Assembly: GCA_022340305.1 (NCBI GenBank)
Contig: JAJDOF010000129.1
Location: 1-53,579, forward strand
Length of the DNA stretch: 53,579 nt
Reading direction: 5' to 3'
Source: Gammaproteobacteria bacterium
GTDB taxonomy: Bacteria > Pseudomonadota > Gammaproteobacteria > GCA-001735895
The stretch's first letter is position 1. The number at the start of each line of letters is the position of its first letter. The notes under the pieces are model-generated. The model was not told the origin of the DNA. It saw nothing but the letters and a program-made list of their open reading frames with translations, and did no database searches. This document shows positions 27,843-36,009 of this stretch, piece after piece. The translations under genes and the position numbers were made by a program.

Positions 27843-28952
27843 TCAGTTTCCCCCCAGGTATTGAAACATGGATATCCGTCGATTGAGCATATCGGACACG
27901 AACACCCTGTCCTTGTCGTCCACCCACACACCGGTCGGCTGAGAAAATTGCCCAGGCCCTAACCCTGAACCGCCCAGCGACATCAACAATTCGCCGCTTT
28001 CATTGTAGATGACCACATAATCGTAATAGCTCTCGGAAACATAGACGTTGCGATCGGAATCCAGCGCGATTCCCTTGGGCCTGGTGAGGTTACCTATATA
28101 AAGCCCTCGCTGCCCGAATGTTCCGCGGTAATCTCCGAGCGCATCGAAAACCTGCACACGGGCATTCAGCGAGTCGGAGACGTACAGGCGATCATCGCGG
28201 TAGGCGATAAAGGTCGGCCGGTTGAATTCCCCTTCGCCGAAACCAGTGCTACCCCAGACCTCCTGCAGGGTTCCATCGAGGTCGAATACCTTGATATTGT
28301 TATCTTCGGTGTCGCTGATAAAAACGCGTTGCCCGTCCGGATCGAATGCGATACCGGTGGGCCGCACGACGACCCCCTCGCCGAGCGTATCGATCAGGTC
28401 GCCCTGCCGGGTTAGCCGGTAAATCAGGGACAACTCGGAGTCGGTTACCCATACCGAATCGACGACGTAGGCGACACCGACCGGGCTAAGAAACGGGATA
28501 TTCAGACTGCTTTCATTCCAGATGAAAAACTCACCCAGCTCCTCGTCGAAAACGAACACCGCCTGGCGTCCGCTATCAGCGGCGTAGACCCTGCCCTGCC
28601 CGTCGGAGCAGACCTGTTGCGGCTGAACCAGGTCGATTGCGTCGCTTTGTTTCTCGTCAAGCCCCACCACCGCGGCCATGAAGCTGGCAAAAGCGCCTCG
28701 CTCGGGATCGACTTTTGCAGTATTGGATTCGCCGTACAGGTGACCGATAAAGGCATACCTGGGTACATCCGGGCGCGCGGGCCAGACTATATTTTGCGCA
28801 TCGTCGGGCTCGATGCCGGGCATCTCGAAGGCATGCTTCGGCGGCACAATACTGCACGCGGGGAGCAGCATCAAAAGGAATAGCGTTAGCGGGTATCGAC
28901 CCCACGGCAATACCACCGGGCCGATGCAGGATTCCTGCACCGGCTTCACCAT
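27843..28952 (-). CDS. NHL-repeat six-bladed propeller lipoprotein (second copy)
   Basis: A 369-residue lipoprotein: a hydrophobic stretch ends in the lipobox LLPAC, then repeated NHL blades of the pattern VYAADSGRQAVFVFD, VFISDTEDNNIKVFD, LYVSDSLNARVQVFD, VYVSESYYDYVVIYN and VFVSDMLNRRISMFQ, separated by about 45 residues, each preceded by a P-x-G-(I/V) turn. NHL propellers bind partners rather than catalyse. A paralogue sits at 37344-38441 at the other end of the same arm, and the two share the FxxPxGV...VxVSDSxxRQVFVFD pattern. Its ATG overlaps the stop of the trihaem gene upstream. From memory, NHL genes also accompany omcS in Geobacter; this is context, not proof of role. Confidence 0.9.
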   Translation of the reverse strand: MVKPVQESCIGPVVLPWGRYPLTLFLLMLLPACSIVPPKHAFEMPGIEPDDAQNIVWPARPDVPRYAFIGHLYGESNTAKVDPERGAFASFMAAVVGLDEKQSDAIDLVQPQQVCSDGQGRVYAADSGRQAVFVFDEELGEFFIWNESSLNIPFLSPVGVAYVVDSVWVTDSELSLIYRLTRQGDLIDTLGEGVVVRPTGIAFDPDGQRVFISDTEDNNIKVFDLDGTLQEVWGSTGFGEGEFNRPTFIAYRDDRLYVSDSLNARVQVFDALGDYRGTFGQRGLYIGNLTRPKGIALDSDRNVYVSESYYDYVVIYNESGELLMSLGGSGLGPGQFSQPTGVWVDDKDRVFVSDMLNRRISMFQYLGGN

Positions 28953-29326
28953 CGTCCCGGTCCCCCGGTTTGATTACTGCCACGAATTCCCGTCTTCAGG
29001 CCGGATTTGCCCGAATGGCACAGATCGCAGTTTTCCACGCCCCAGGCGATTTCATTGTTGTGGCACAGGCCGCAGTATTGCCCGTCGATAATCTTACCCA
29101 TGGTAATCTCGTTGGCGCCGGCACGCATTTTGAATCCGAGTTCATTATGGCAGACCTTGCAACGAAAGCGGATACGATGGAACCAGTGCGGGAAGATGAC
29201 CGGGCGGACGTCGTTGCGGTCGGAAAGCCGGTTTAGCACGACATCGGCATATTCCGCCGAGACACCTATGCTAAGACCGGCCGCCCCCAGGCTTGTCAGC
29301 ATGACGAGCAATCGGCGCCTGAACAT
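28946..29326 (-). CDS. Trihaem c7-type cytochrome, FPHWFH type (copy A')
   Basis: Three CXXCH sites (CKVCH, CGLCH, CDLCH) lie in about 126 residues after a signal peptide (MFRRRLLVMLTSLGAAGLS). I use the ATG at 29326 because an AGGAAAG Shine-Dalgarno sequence and the signal peptide begin there; the open frame reaches 29365. The motif FPHWFHRIRFRCKVCH, then IDGQYCGLCHN and ENCDLCHSG, marks the small c7-type trihaem domain found in multihaem systems. It is a close paralogue of the protein at 32682-33080 (copy A). The two histidines of FPHWFH are candidate distal haem ligands. The stop overlaps the start of the NHL gene. Likely a periplasmic electron carrier. Confidence 0.9.
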   Translation of the reverse strand: MFRRRLLVMLTSLGAAGLSIGVSAEYADVVLNRLSDRNDVRPVIFPHWFHRIRFRCKVCHNELGFKMRAGANEITMGKIIDGQYCGLCHNNEIAWGVENCDLCHSGKSGLKTGIRGSNQTGGPGRW

Positions 29327-29397
29327 GTCTTTCCTGCTTTCAATAATCTTCACCATTCTGAACAAACTTTCCTGGACTGGGTTAGCGCACTAACGAC

Positions 29398-29943
29398 TCA
29401 GTTCCTGGAGTCCTGAACCCCCGGTTTACCTGTGAAGGTGCTTCTCGGCACGCTGTGACATCGATTACACTCGGTTAGTGGAAAAGCGACCGCGCCGTGA
29501 CACTGGCCACAATATTGACCCGAAAGTATCGCGAACATGTTGATCGGGTTGGCATCGACTTTCCTGACGAAGATCTGGTCGTGGCAATTGCTGCAATCCA
29601 GCCACTCCGTATGCGGCATGTGAGGAAACAATACCAGCGGCATCTCGCCTGTCTTGTCCATGATGATATCCATATCGATGACCTCGATTTTGGTTTCCGG
29701 GAAAATATTGGTTCGCGGCTGAATATATTGCTCGCGCATTGCACGATTCCATAACACCTTGTTTCCCACGGTATCGGGCGGCAGCTGTGACATCGCTTCT
29801 GCCGGCTGCTGCAGCAACTCGATGGCGGGGTTTTCGGGGTCGTGCAGACCGTCTTCGCTCAACGCTTTCCAACCGAAGTCCTGGGCCTGCAAGGCGCCCC
29901 AGAGGACAGTCAGGAAAACTAGGTGGCGAGGTTTGATTTTCAT
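29398..29943 (-). CDS. Trihaem c7-type cytochrome, TEWLDCSNCH type (copy B')
   Basis: This 181-residue exported protein begins with a short signal peptide (MKIKPRHLVFLTVLWGALQA) and a haem-free N-terminal half (DGLHDPENPAIELLQQPAEA, VGNKVLWNRA). The C-terminal half is the trihaem domain: FPHMPHTEWLDCSNCH, GQYCGQCHG and ECNRCHS. The haem domain and the preceding DGIHDP/DGLHDP, LQSP/LQQP and EVIDMDI/VVMDLNI segments match the second half of the protein at 31717-32685 (copy B), so the two are paralogues. Copy B' lacks the extra monohaem domain. It probably shuttles electrons in the periplasm. Confidence 0.9.
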   Translation of the reverse strand: MKIKPRHLVFLTVLWGALQAQDFGWKALSEDGLHDPENPAIELLQQPAEAMSQLPPDTVGNKVLWNRAMREQYIQPRTNIFPETKIEVIDMDIIMDKTGEMPLVLFPHMPHTEWLDCSNCHDQIFVRKVDANPINMFAILSGQYCGQCHGAVAFPLTECNRCHSVPRSTFTGKPGVQDSRN

Positions 29944-29960
29944 GGTCTGTAGCCGTTTCC

Positions 29961-30839
29961 CTATCCCGGAATATAGACGCCCGTGATACGGATTGCGCGC
30001 AACAGCTGGCGGGTGGACTGTTCCAACAACTCGATAGCGGCGACAAATTCATCCTGTTCCGCGTAGGCGTCGGCCTGCTGGCGTAACTGGATTGCCTGCT
30101 CGACGAACTTGTCCATTTCCTTGCGTGTATTCTCGGATTTGCTTTTTTCGTCCACCAGCAAGTCGATCAGTATCAGGTGAGTATCGTTGCGATCGATCTC
30201 ATATAGATACTCTTCTTCCTTGGATTCGAATTGAAGTGACCTCACCAGGGTCTGACCCGCTCTTTTCGCCTCGATGCTGACTTTTAACAGGTGGTAGGCC
30301 TTGTCGATTTCCACCTGCGCGCCGCTATAGTCGCCCGTTGCCAGCAAACCATCGGCCCGGGCAATTAAATGCGACAACTGCTGATCGACTAGCCGTCTGG
30401 CTTCGCTGTCCCCGGTTTCGTCCGCGATACGGTTGAACGCTGCTCTCAGTGCCGTAACCGACTCTTTGCGTTTGCCGTAGTCGACCTTTTTTTTATCCTC
30501 GGTCATGGATGCCGGGGTCGCCGCCTTGATCGCCTCGAACATCAGCTTCACGGACCGATTCAGCAGCGCAGAAGCCTCGTCGCGAGCCCCCTGGTCCATT
30601 TTTTCCCGTGCTTGCTGCCAAAGCGCCAATGCTTGCTCCCGTTTCGCCATGGCCTCGCCGTTACTGCTGCCAAGCACTTGCCTGGCGCCGGAGGATTCGT
30701 TCAGCAACCTTTCCATGTTCTGTATTCTGCTACCCATGGCATCCGTCGTGGATTGTGATTGCGCGGTACCGTAGACGCCATACAGCGAGAACAACAGGAT
30801 GAATAGATTAATTTGTCTGGACACGAGGTTATTTCTCAA
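29961..30839 (-). CDS. Periplasmic helical protein (second of a paralogous pair)
   Basis: This 292-residue protein has a signal peptide (NLFILLFSLYGVYGTAQSQ) and is otherwise almost entirely helical, charged and without cysteine, so it carries no haem c. It has TPR-like helix pairs (ALALWQQAREKMDQGARDEA, ARADGLLATGDYSGAQVEID). The last 30 residues (EFVAAIELLEQSTRQLLRAI, ending GVYIPG) parallel the end of its upstream neighbour (LEEAIGKLEKTIKQLVSVLK, ending GVNT), marking the two as paralogues. Start and stop overlap the neighbour by four bases. I do not recognise a named family. A scaffolding role for the trihaem cytochromes on either side is a guess from position. Confidence 0.8.
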   Translation of the reverse strand: MRNNLVSRQINLFILLFSLYGVYGTAQSQSTTDAMGSRIQNMERLLNESSGARQVLGSSNGEAMAKREQALALWQQAREKMDQGARDEASALLNRSVKLMFEAIKAATPASMTEDKKKVDYGKRKESVTALRAAFNRIADETGDSEARRLVDQQLSHLIARADGLLATGDYSGAQVEIDKAYHLLKVSIEAKRAGQTLVRSLQFESKEEEYLYEIDRNDTHLILIDLLVDEKSKSENTRKEMDKFVEQAIQLRQQADAYAEQDEFVAAIELLEQSTRQLLRAIRITGVYIPG

Positions 30840-31699
30840 GTATTGACGCCGAGGATTTTCAACACCGAAACCAGTTGCTTGATTGTCTTTTCGAGCTTGC
30901 CGATAGCCTCTTCAAGCCTTTCCTGGAACTTGAGATTTTCGGCCTCCTCGAGATCGACAACGGAGCGATAAAGGTAATCATCGACGAGCTTTCGTGTCTG
31001 CGGTTTTACTTCGGTGCGAGCGAGCGCGAGATCGACCAGTTCGAGATAGTGGTAGGAGCGCTGGTTCAGGTACTCGTATTTTTCGTGAATCGAATGGAAC
31101 ATCAGATCGTAGACGACCTGGTGTTCGTGAGGTAATTTTTTGAGTAACTCCGATTTCAGACTGTATGCCCTGTCTAGCCCTTCGACCGCAGCATCGTAGT
31201 CCTGGGTCTCGGCGAGCTCCTCGGCGGCTACGCGCAGATCCCCGATATGCGCCAATTGCATCTTGAGGTACTCGCTTTGCTCCGCTGTCAGGCTCTTCCA
31301 TTGTGGCAGCTCGAACGAGTCAAGTTGACGCAGGGATTGCATATACCTGCTCTGTTTTCTGCTGCCGGCGCTGATCAATTGCGAGGCCGCGCTCAGGTCA
31401 CGTAACACGTAATCGAGAATTGCTTCCGCCTCGAGAAACCGCCCATGCTCGAAATGCTCGTCCATCTCGTGAAAGTTTTTCGTCGCCCTGGCAAGCAAAT
31501 CCTTCACCCGCTCGTCGTCGCTGGCCTGCAGACGCTGCTGCATCTCGGGACTGCTAATCATATTCTCCACCATCCTGACCTTGCGCTTCAAACCGGCGTC
31601 GGCCTGATGCGTGGCTGGGTTGGCAGAAGGTAATGGCTCCTGGGCGAAAGTTGTGAACGAAGCCAGCGACAGGAATAAAACGAAAATCAGAATGCACAT
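30836..31699 (-). CDS. Periplasmic helical protein (first of a paralogous pair)
   Basis: A 287-residue exported protein with signal peptide MCILIFVLFLSLASFTTFAQ and a strong GGGAGGG ribosome binding site before the ATG at 31699. It is helical, rich in Glu, Leu and Lys, and has no cysteine or membrane helix after the signal. Helical hairpins such as ATKNFHEMDEHFEHGRFLEA and LRVAAEELAETQDYDAAVEG look TPR-like. Its end is similar to that of the gene at 29961-30839. Nothing catalytic is visible. Both genes lie exactly between the two pairs of trihaem cytochromes, which suggests they serve that module. Confidence 0.8.
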   Translation of the reverse strand: MCILIFVLFLSLASFTTFAQEPLPSANPATHQADAGLKRKVRMVENMISSPEMQQRLQASDDERVKDLLARATKNFHEMDEHFEHGRFLEAEAILDYVLRDLSAASQLISAGSRKQSRYMQSLRQLDSFELPQWKSLTAEQSEYLKMQLAHIGDLRVAAEELAETQDYDAAVEGLDRAYSLKSELLKKLPHEHQVVYDLMFHSIHEKYEYLNQRSYHYLELVDLALARTEVKPQTRKLVDDYLYRSVVDLEEAENLKFQERLEEAIGKLEKTIKQLVSVLKILGVNT

Positions 31700-31716
31700 G
31701 TCGTCAGCCCTCCCTG

Positions 31717-32685
31717 TTAGTTGATCTGTTTATTGACGGTTTCCACCGTGTCCGGTTTCTGCTGCGAATGGCAGCGTCGGCATTCGGAAATCGGAAACGC
31801 GACCTTACCGTGGCAAACGCCGCATTTCTGACCGAGCAGTATCGAAGCCATGGATATCTGGTTGGCGCCTTTTTGCGGAATAAAGATTGCGGGGTGACAA
31901 TTGGAGCAATCGAGCCACTCGGTATGCTGCTTGTGCGGATACACCACGTCGGGCATCGAACCCTTGACTTCACGGACGATATTCAAATCCATGACCACGG
32001 GTTTGACCTCGGGGTCCAGTCGATCGTAACGCGGCGCTATTTCACCTTTTTCAAGCGCCTTGACCCAGTCGACCCGGTTGCCCGACTTCGCCGACACCAG
32101 AACCTCGAAGGCCGTCCTGGGGGATTGCAGCATATGGGTACCCTCGTTTTTCGGATCATGAATGCCGTCTTTCGGTGGAGCCAGGTTCCATTCCTCTTTC
32201 GATTTCATCAGTCGGTTGAAACTGTTGACGCTGCTGCTTCGGGCCTGCGGTACCGGTTTCCTGTCAGCCACACTCGCGACCGTGGCACTGGTTTTAGCGG
32301 TTTCCGCCGGAGCCGGCTTCGCTGTGTATTTCTCGATGCCCGAACTGACCAGCATGTGGATAATGGCATTTTCGATTTCCTGATCCTTGATGGTGGGATT
32401 ACCGCCCCTGGCCGGCATGTTTTTGTATCCCTTGAGCGCGTGTTCCAGCAATACCTCGAGTCCCTGTTGTTCGCGCTTGCTCCAGTCCGCATTATCGCCC
32501 AGTTTGGGGGCCTGTAACACGCCGGTGGCATGGCAACCGCCGCAGGATACGCCGTACACCTCTTCGCCAGATCGAATTTCAGCCGCGCCACAAGCACCCG
32601 CCGCAAGCAGCAGCAAGCCTGTTGCCCATAACCGCTGCCCGCGCCTGCAGCAGCGATCGTGTAATTCAAAACTACTCCTGATCAT
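31717..32685 (-). CDS. Mono+trihaem cytochrome c fusion (copy B)
   Basis: This 322-residue exported protein joins two cytochrome types. After a signal segment (LWATGLLLLAAGACG) comes a class-I monohaem domain like cytochrome c5 (GEEVYGVSCGGCHATGVLQA, with a YKNMPARGG methionine-ligand loop). A flexible Ala/Pro/Thr linker follows, then a trihaem c7-type domain (YPHKQHTEWLDCSNCH, GQKCGVCHG, ECRRCHS) paralogous to copy B' at 29398. The total is four haems. The monohaem part could accept electrons from a small donor and pass them to the trihaem part. Its ATG overlaps the stop of copy A as ATGA. The N-terminus (MIRSSFELHDRCCRRGQRL) is unusually long for a signal peptide. Confidence 0.9.
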   Translation of the reverse strand: MIRSSFELHDRCCRRGQRLWATGLLLLAAGACGAAEIRSGEEVYGVSCGGCHATGVLQAPKLGDNADWSKREQQGLEVLLEHALKGYKNMPARGGNPTIKDQEIENAIIHMLVSSGIEKYTAKPAPAETAKTSATVASVADRKPVPQARSSSVNSFNRLMKSKEEWNLAPPKDGIHDPKNEGTHMLQSPRTAFEVLVSAKSGNRVDWVKALEKGEIAPRYDRLDPEVKPVVMDLNIVREVKGSMPDVVYPHKQHTEWLDCSNCHPAIFIPQKGANQISMASILLGQKCGVCHGKVAFPISECRRCHSQQKPDTVETVNKQIN

Positions 32686-33080
32686 TGCTGACTCTCCTGT
32701 TGCTTCTTGTTGGCGCCGGACAACAGCCTGGAGGCGGTGCTTTTATGCACCTGGGTGGACATGCCCGGTAACCCCGAGTGACACAGGTCGCAAGTTTCAA
32801 CCGACCAGGCAACCTCGCCGTTGTGACAGGCGCCGCAATATTCCCCGTCGATGATTTTCAGCATGTTGATCTGGTTACCACCGGCCTGCATCTTGAAGCC
32901 CAGGTCCGCGTGGCAGACCTTGCACCTGAACCTGATGCGATGAAACCAGTGCGGGAAAACTACCGGGCGCATGCCCGCATCTTCTGAGTAATTGTTAATC
33001 AGTACGTCGCCATATTCCGCCTTCGACTGCAATGGCGCAGCGATCAGAACCAGGCCGATCGTCAGCAGTAGAACCTTCAT
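32682..33080 (-). CDS. Trihaem c7-type cytochrome, FPHWFH type (copy A)
   Basis: The protein carries CKVCH, CGACH and CDLCH in about 132 residues after a signal peptide (MKVLLLTIGLVLIAAPLQSKA). I choose the ATG at 33080 because the signal peptide starts there; the frame extends to a GTG at 33113 that overlaps the barrel-gene stop. The core FPHWFHRIRFRCKVCH is identical to that of copy A' at 28946-29326. A lysine/glutamine-rich tail ends the protein. Its ten free or haem residues of the usual c7 pattern suggest a periplasmic carrier next to the barrel encoded just upstream. Confidence 0.9.
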   Translation of the reverse strand: MKVLLLTIGLVLIAAPLQSKAEYGDVLINNYSEDAGMRPVVFPHWFHRIRFRCKVCHADLGFKMQAGGNQINMLKIIDGEYCGACHNGEVAWSVETCDLCHSGLPGMSTQVHKSTASRLLSGANKKQQESQQ

Positions 33081-33109
33081 GATTATCGACACTTGCGTCA
33101 CCCCCGGTT

Positions 33110-34891
33110 TCACAGATCACCGAAATTTCGAGTGAGCTGAATTTTAAAAATTCGGTCATAGTCGCCGTTTGCCTTGATGAAATCGATATTGACCTTGGCC
33201 TCGAGCCTACCGATCAGGTAATCCAGCGAATTTTCCCAGGTTTCGTCGTTTTGCTCGTTATCGATCACTTCGCCGATCAACTGCTCGGTTGCTGATTGCT
33301 GTTGGCTCAGGTTCAAAGTCGACCTGAAGATTAGCCGCGGAACGTCAAACAGGCGCGAGCGCATGTATTCGAGACGCCCATTGGCGACAGTGCTCTCGCT
33401 TTTGTTATTACCATCCTCGCGCCGGCTCCACTGTAAGGTCGTATTTCCCGCGAGCTGGGTAAAACGATCGAAGCGCAGCACCCCGTTGAACTGCAGGTTG
33501 GCCAGTTGCAACGCTTTGTCATCATCTTCTGTCTCGCGCGCGTCGCTGAGCAGAAATCTCACCATCGCCTGATCAACGTTAGTCGACTGCGACCAGGTAA
33601 CCGAAAAGCTGTGGTCAATTATCGCCCGGTTGAAATCCCTGGATTGATAGCTGTAACCAAACGCCTGGGTAAGACTGGTTCTGAGCTGTCGCCCCTCCCC
33701 AAGTAGATAGCTGTTATCGAGCGAGTGGCTGAAGCGGTTATTCGCGATGTTGTTGGTTTCGATGTCGCCGTGTTCGTGCACATAACTGAAGCCGAAGTTC
33801 CAGCCGTAATTACCTACACCGACATCTATCCTGTCCGGTGTGTAATTGAAGCCAACAGCCTCTGACGCTATAAGCGACTGGCCACCGCCGGAATCGATCT
33901 GATTGGCGTTCATCGATTCTCTCAGCAACAGGTGATCCGAATACTGGTACAGCAGTCCCTGGTTCAGGTTTACAGTCATACTGTGCCTGCGCAGCGAATC
34001 ATCATCGAGTGTGCTCTGGCCCCCGGCCTGCTGCAGCACCTGGTCGGAAAGCCGCAGACTTCCGGTTACGCTGAGATCCCTTTCGCTCCCAGGGCGCCAT
34101 ACCAACAGGCTGGAGAATTCCCTGGTATCGATATCGGTCACCGAGCGAATGGAATCGTTTTCCACCGTGGAGGCAGACACCAGGTTGTCGATAGACAGGC
34201 TATTCTGGTAGTTATAGGAATGACGCCCGGTAAGCGCGTAGCTGTCCGTTTTCTCGCTTTTAAAACTGTCCTCTACTGTATCCAGCCGAATATCACTGCC
34301 CAGCGTATTATTCTCGAGCTGGCTATTGCTCGAAAACAGCAGGCGATCGCCCTCGATATCGGTGGCGGTTGGATCTTCGCGCGTATTATTGATGTACTCG
34401 GCTCGCAGGCGATGCGCATTGTCCTCGGTTCGAAAGAACTGCCTGAGATTGAATTCGCTAGTGTCTATGTCCCTTTTTAACAGGTCGTCGTCGTATTGAT
34501 TGCGCGACTCGAGGTAATAAACCTGTGACGGGAAGCGGCTACTCGGAAACAGGTCCACGCCAACATTACCCGTGATGTACTGATCTTTTGCCGACGACTG
34601 GTCGCTGAAATCCGATTCGTCCAGCGACAGGGTCAAGCCTCCTCTTGCAGTCGCAAACCAGGGCCGCCAGATATAGCTGCTTGCGTTAATGCTGCCCGTA
34701 TTCAGCCAGTTGGTCGCCTGCTTGTCGATGCCGACATAATCCCTGGCCCTGTAAGTCGTACTAATCTCGCCCCAGGTTCGCACCGGGGTAGAGTTAATAT
34801 GTCCCACGGCATGGACGTTGGATGCAAGCATTGCTATCGAGGCCAGTAGAAATACCAGCTGCCTTTGGAGTAGAAAAGAATCCACATTCAC
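33110..34891 (-). CDS. Outer-membrane beta-barrel protein of the cytochrome locus
   Basis: This 593-residue protein has a signal peptide (LVFLLASIAMLASNVHA) and no cysteine. The rest is many alternating-hydrophobicity strands with aromatic girdles (WGEISTTYRARDYV, ARGGLTLSLDESDF, TGRHSYNYQNSLSI, VGVGNYGWNFGFSYV), divided by polar loops rich in Asp, Asn and Ser. It ends RIFKIQLTRNFGDL, a plausible C-terminal barrel strand. Length and strand density suggest a barrel of about 20 or more strands. It may be the conduit or export pore of this system, in the position of MtrB or OmbB in known porin-cytochrome complexes, but I cannot place it in those families by sequence. Its ATG overlaps the ppiC-like gene stop. 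Confidence 0.8.
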   Translation of the reverse strand: MNVDSFLLQRQLVFLLASIAMLASNVHAVGHINSTPVRTWGEISTTYRARDYVGIDKQATNWLNTGSINASSYIWRPWFATARGGLTLSLDESDFSDQSSAKDQYITGNVGVDLFPSSRFPSQVYYLESRNQYDDDLLKRDIDTSEFNLRQFFRTEDNAHRLRAEYINNTREDPTATDIEGDRLLFSSNSQLENNTLGSDIRLDTVEDSFKSEKTDSYALTGRHSYNYQNSLSIDNLVSASTVENDSIRSVTDIDTREFSSLLVWRPGSERDLSVTGSLRLSDQVLQQAGGQSTLDDDSLRRHSMTVNLNQGLLYQYSDHLLLRESMNANQIDSGGGQSLIASEAVGFNYTPDRIDVGVGNYGWNFGFSYVHEHGDIETNNIANNRFSHSLDNSYLLGEGRQLRTSLTQAFGYSYQSRDFNRAIIDHSFSVTWSQSTNVDQAMVRFLLSDARETEDDDKALQLANLQFNGVLRFDRFTQLAGNTTLQWSRREDGNNKSESTVANGRLEYMRSRLFDVPRLIFRSTLNLSQQQSATEQLIGEVIDNEQNDETWENSLDYLIGRLEAKVNIDFIKANGDYDRIFKIQLTRNFGDL

Positions 34892-35874
34892 TCATGGTCA
34901 TTTTGGGCATAGAGGTTTTCGTTTACATATATATCTGCCCCTGTTTTCAATTCACGAATATAGTTTCTCCAGGCCTGGTCCTGTATTTCCCGGTACAGTA
35001 ACCCGGCCGCGCGCTGTTGCACTTCGGCAAAAGACATGAGCCGACTCGGCTGTACGCCGTTGAGACGGAACAGGACAATACCATCCAGCACCCTAATCGG
35101 GTCGGTAATCCCACCGATCTCGAGGGCATCGACCTGCTGCTGCACCTCAGGCTCCAGGATCCCCTGGTGCAGGTAGCCGAGATCACCACCGTTTACGGCG
35201 CTCGGATGGCCCGAATACTGCTTTGCCAACGCCGCGAATGCCTCGCCGTTGTCGATACGGGACCTGAGCTGCAGCGCCCGGGCCTCGGTTGCGAACCAGG
35301 CTTCCTCACCCGCCGATGGCGGCACCGGCAACAGGATCACCGCGCTCCGCAAGCGCTCGGGTTCGGTAAATTTATCTGGATTGGCGCGGTAATAGGCGCG
35401 TACCTGTTGGCTGCCGGGCTCGGGTAGCCGTTTTACCTTGGCCTCCATTTTCTCGAGCAGGTTTTGCCGTTCCATGCGCAGCGCCAACTGCGGGATCACC
35501 TGTTCCCTGTGCGCCTGCCATTCCGGGCTATTGCCGTATTTCGCCTCGTACTTCTCGATTTCCCGCGCGATGTTCTCCCGCCCCGGTTGCAGGCCGTTAC
35601 GCTCGGCGTCACGGTGCACAACTACCTGGATGACGATATCCTGCGCCACCTTTTGCCTGAATCGTTTCAATTCCTCGGCTGGCACTTGACCGTGATAGTA
35701 CTTGTGCCTGACCGCCGCCGCGAATATTCCTTCGAACTCGTTTGCATCGATGGTCAAATCGTCGACACGGATGGCGATCTCGCCTGCGGGTGGCGTCCCG
35801 ACCGGTGCGGCGGCAAGCGCGCCAGATATGGTCGCCACGGCGAGCACAATGACGCTGCGAATCACTTTTGACAT
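34888..35874 (-). CDS. PpiC-type periplasmic peptidyl-prolyl isomerase
   Basis: A 328-residue exported protein. I start at the ATG at 35874, which has a GGAGAAG ribosome binding site and opens a signal peptide (MSKVIRSVIVLAVATISGAL). A SurA/PrsA-like helical N-terminal region (KYYHGQVPAEELKRFRQKVA) precedes the parvulin rotamase domain, recognised by the lead-in PDKFTEPERLRSAVILLPV, then EAFAALAKQYSGHPSAVNGGD, LGYLHQGILEPEVQQQV and DPIRVLDGIVLFRLNGV. It would fold proline-rich or barrel clients in the periplasm; the barrel gene overlaps its stop and the tetrahaem gene lies upstream, so both are candidate clients. Prolyl isomerases also occur, as I recall, next to cytochrome-filament genes. 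Confidence 0.92.
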   Translation of the reverse strand: MSKVIRSVIVLAVATISGALAAAPVGTPPAGEIAIRVDDLTIDANEFEGIFAAAVRHKYYHGQVPAEELKRFRQKVAQDIVIQVVVHRDAERNGLQPGRENIAREIEKYEAKYGNSPEWQAHREQVIPQLALRMERQNLLEKMEAKVKRLPEPGSQQVRAYYRANPDKFTEPERLRSAVILLPVPPSAGEEAWFATEARALQLRSRIDNGEAFAALAKQYSGHPSAVNGGDLGYLHQGILEPEVQQQVDALEIGGITDPIRVLDGIVLFRLNGVQPSRLMSFAEVQQRAAGLLYREIQDQAWRNYIRELKTGADIYVNENLYAQNDHE

Positions 35875-35928
35875 AGTCAACTTCTCCAGAAACGCCACGT
35901 TCACCGTTAGCGAACCGCCCCTGTTGGT

Positions 35929-35961
35929 AAAAAATCCTCCCATTGTCGAAGACGATGGAGG
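35929..35961 (-). terminator. Terminator/attenuator after the tetrahaem gene
   Basis: Read on the minus strand, CCTCCATCGTC at 35961-35951 pairs with GACAATGGGAGG at 35947-35936 (one mismatch, one bulge) around a three-base loop, followed by six T residues at 35934-35929. It starts 49 bases after the tetrahaem stop and 55 bases before the ppiC ATG, so it would reduce read-through and leave the tetrahaem mRNA most abundant. Confidence 0.7.
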
Positions 35962-36009
35962 TTTGTATCGTCGGCTGTCGACATTTAAATGGATAAGCAT
36001 CAGATCCCC

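Noticed and set aside
31768..32517. Plus-strand 249-residue frame
   Set aside because: It is antisense to the mono+trihaem cytochrome gene, which is supported by four haem sites.
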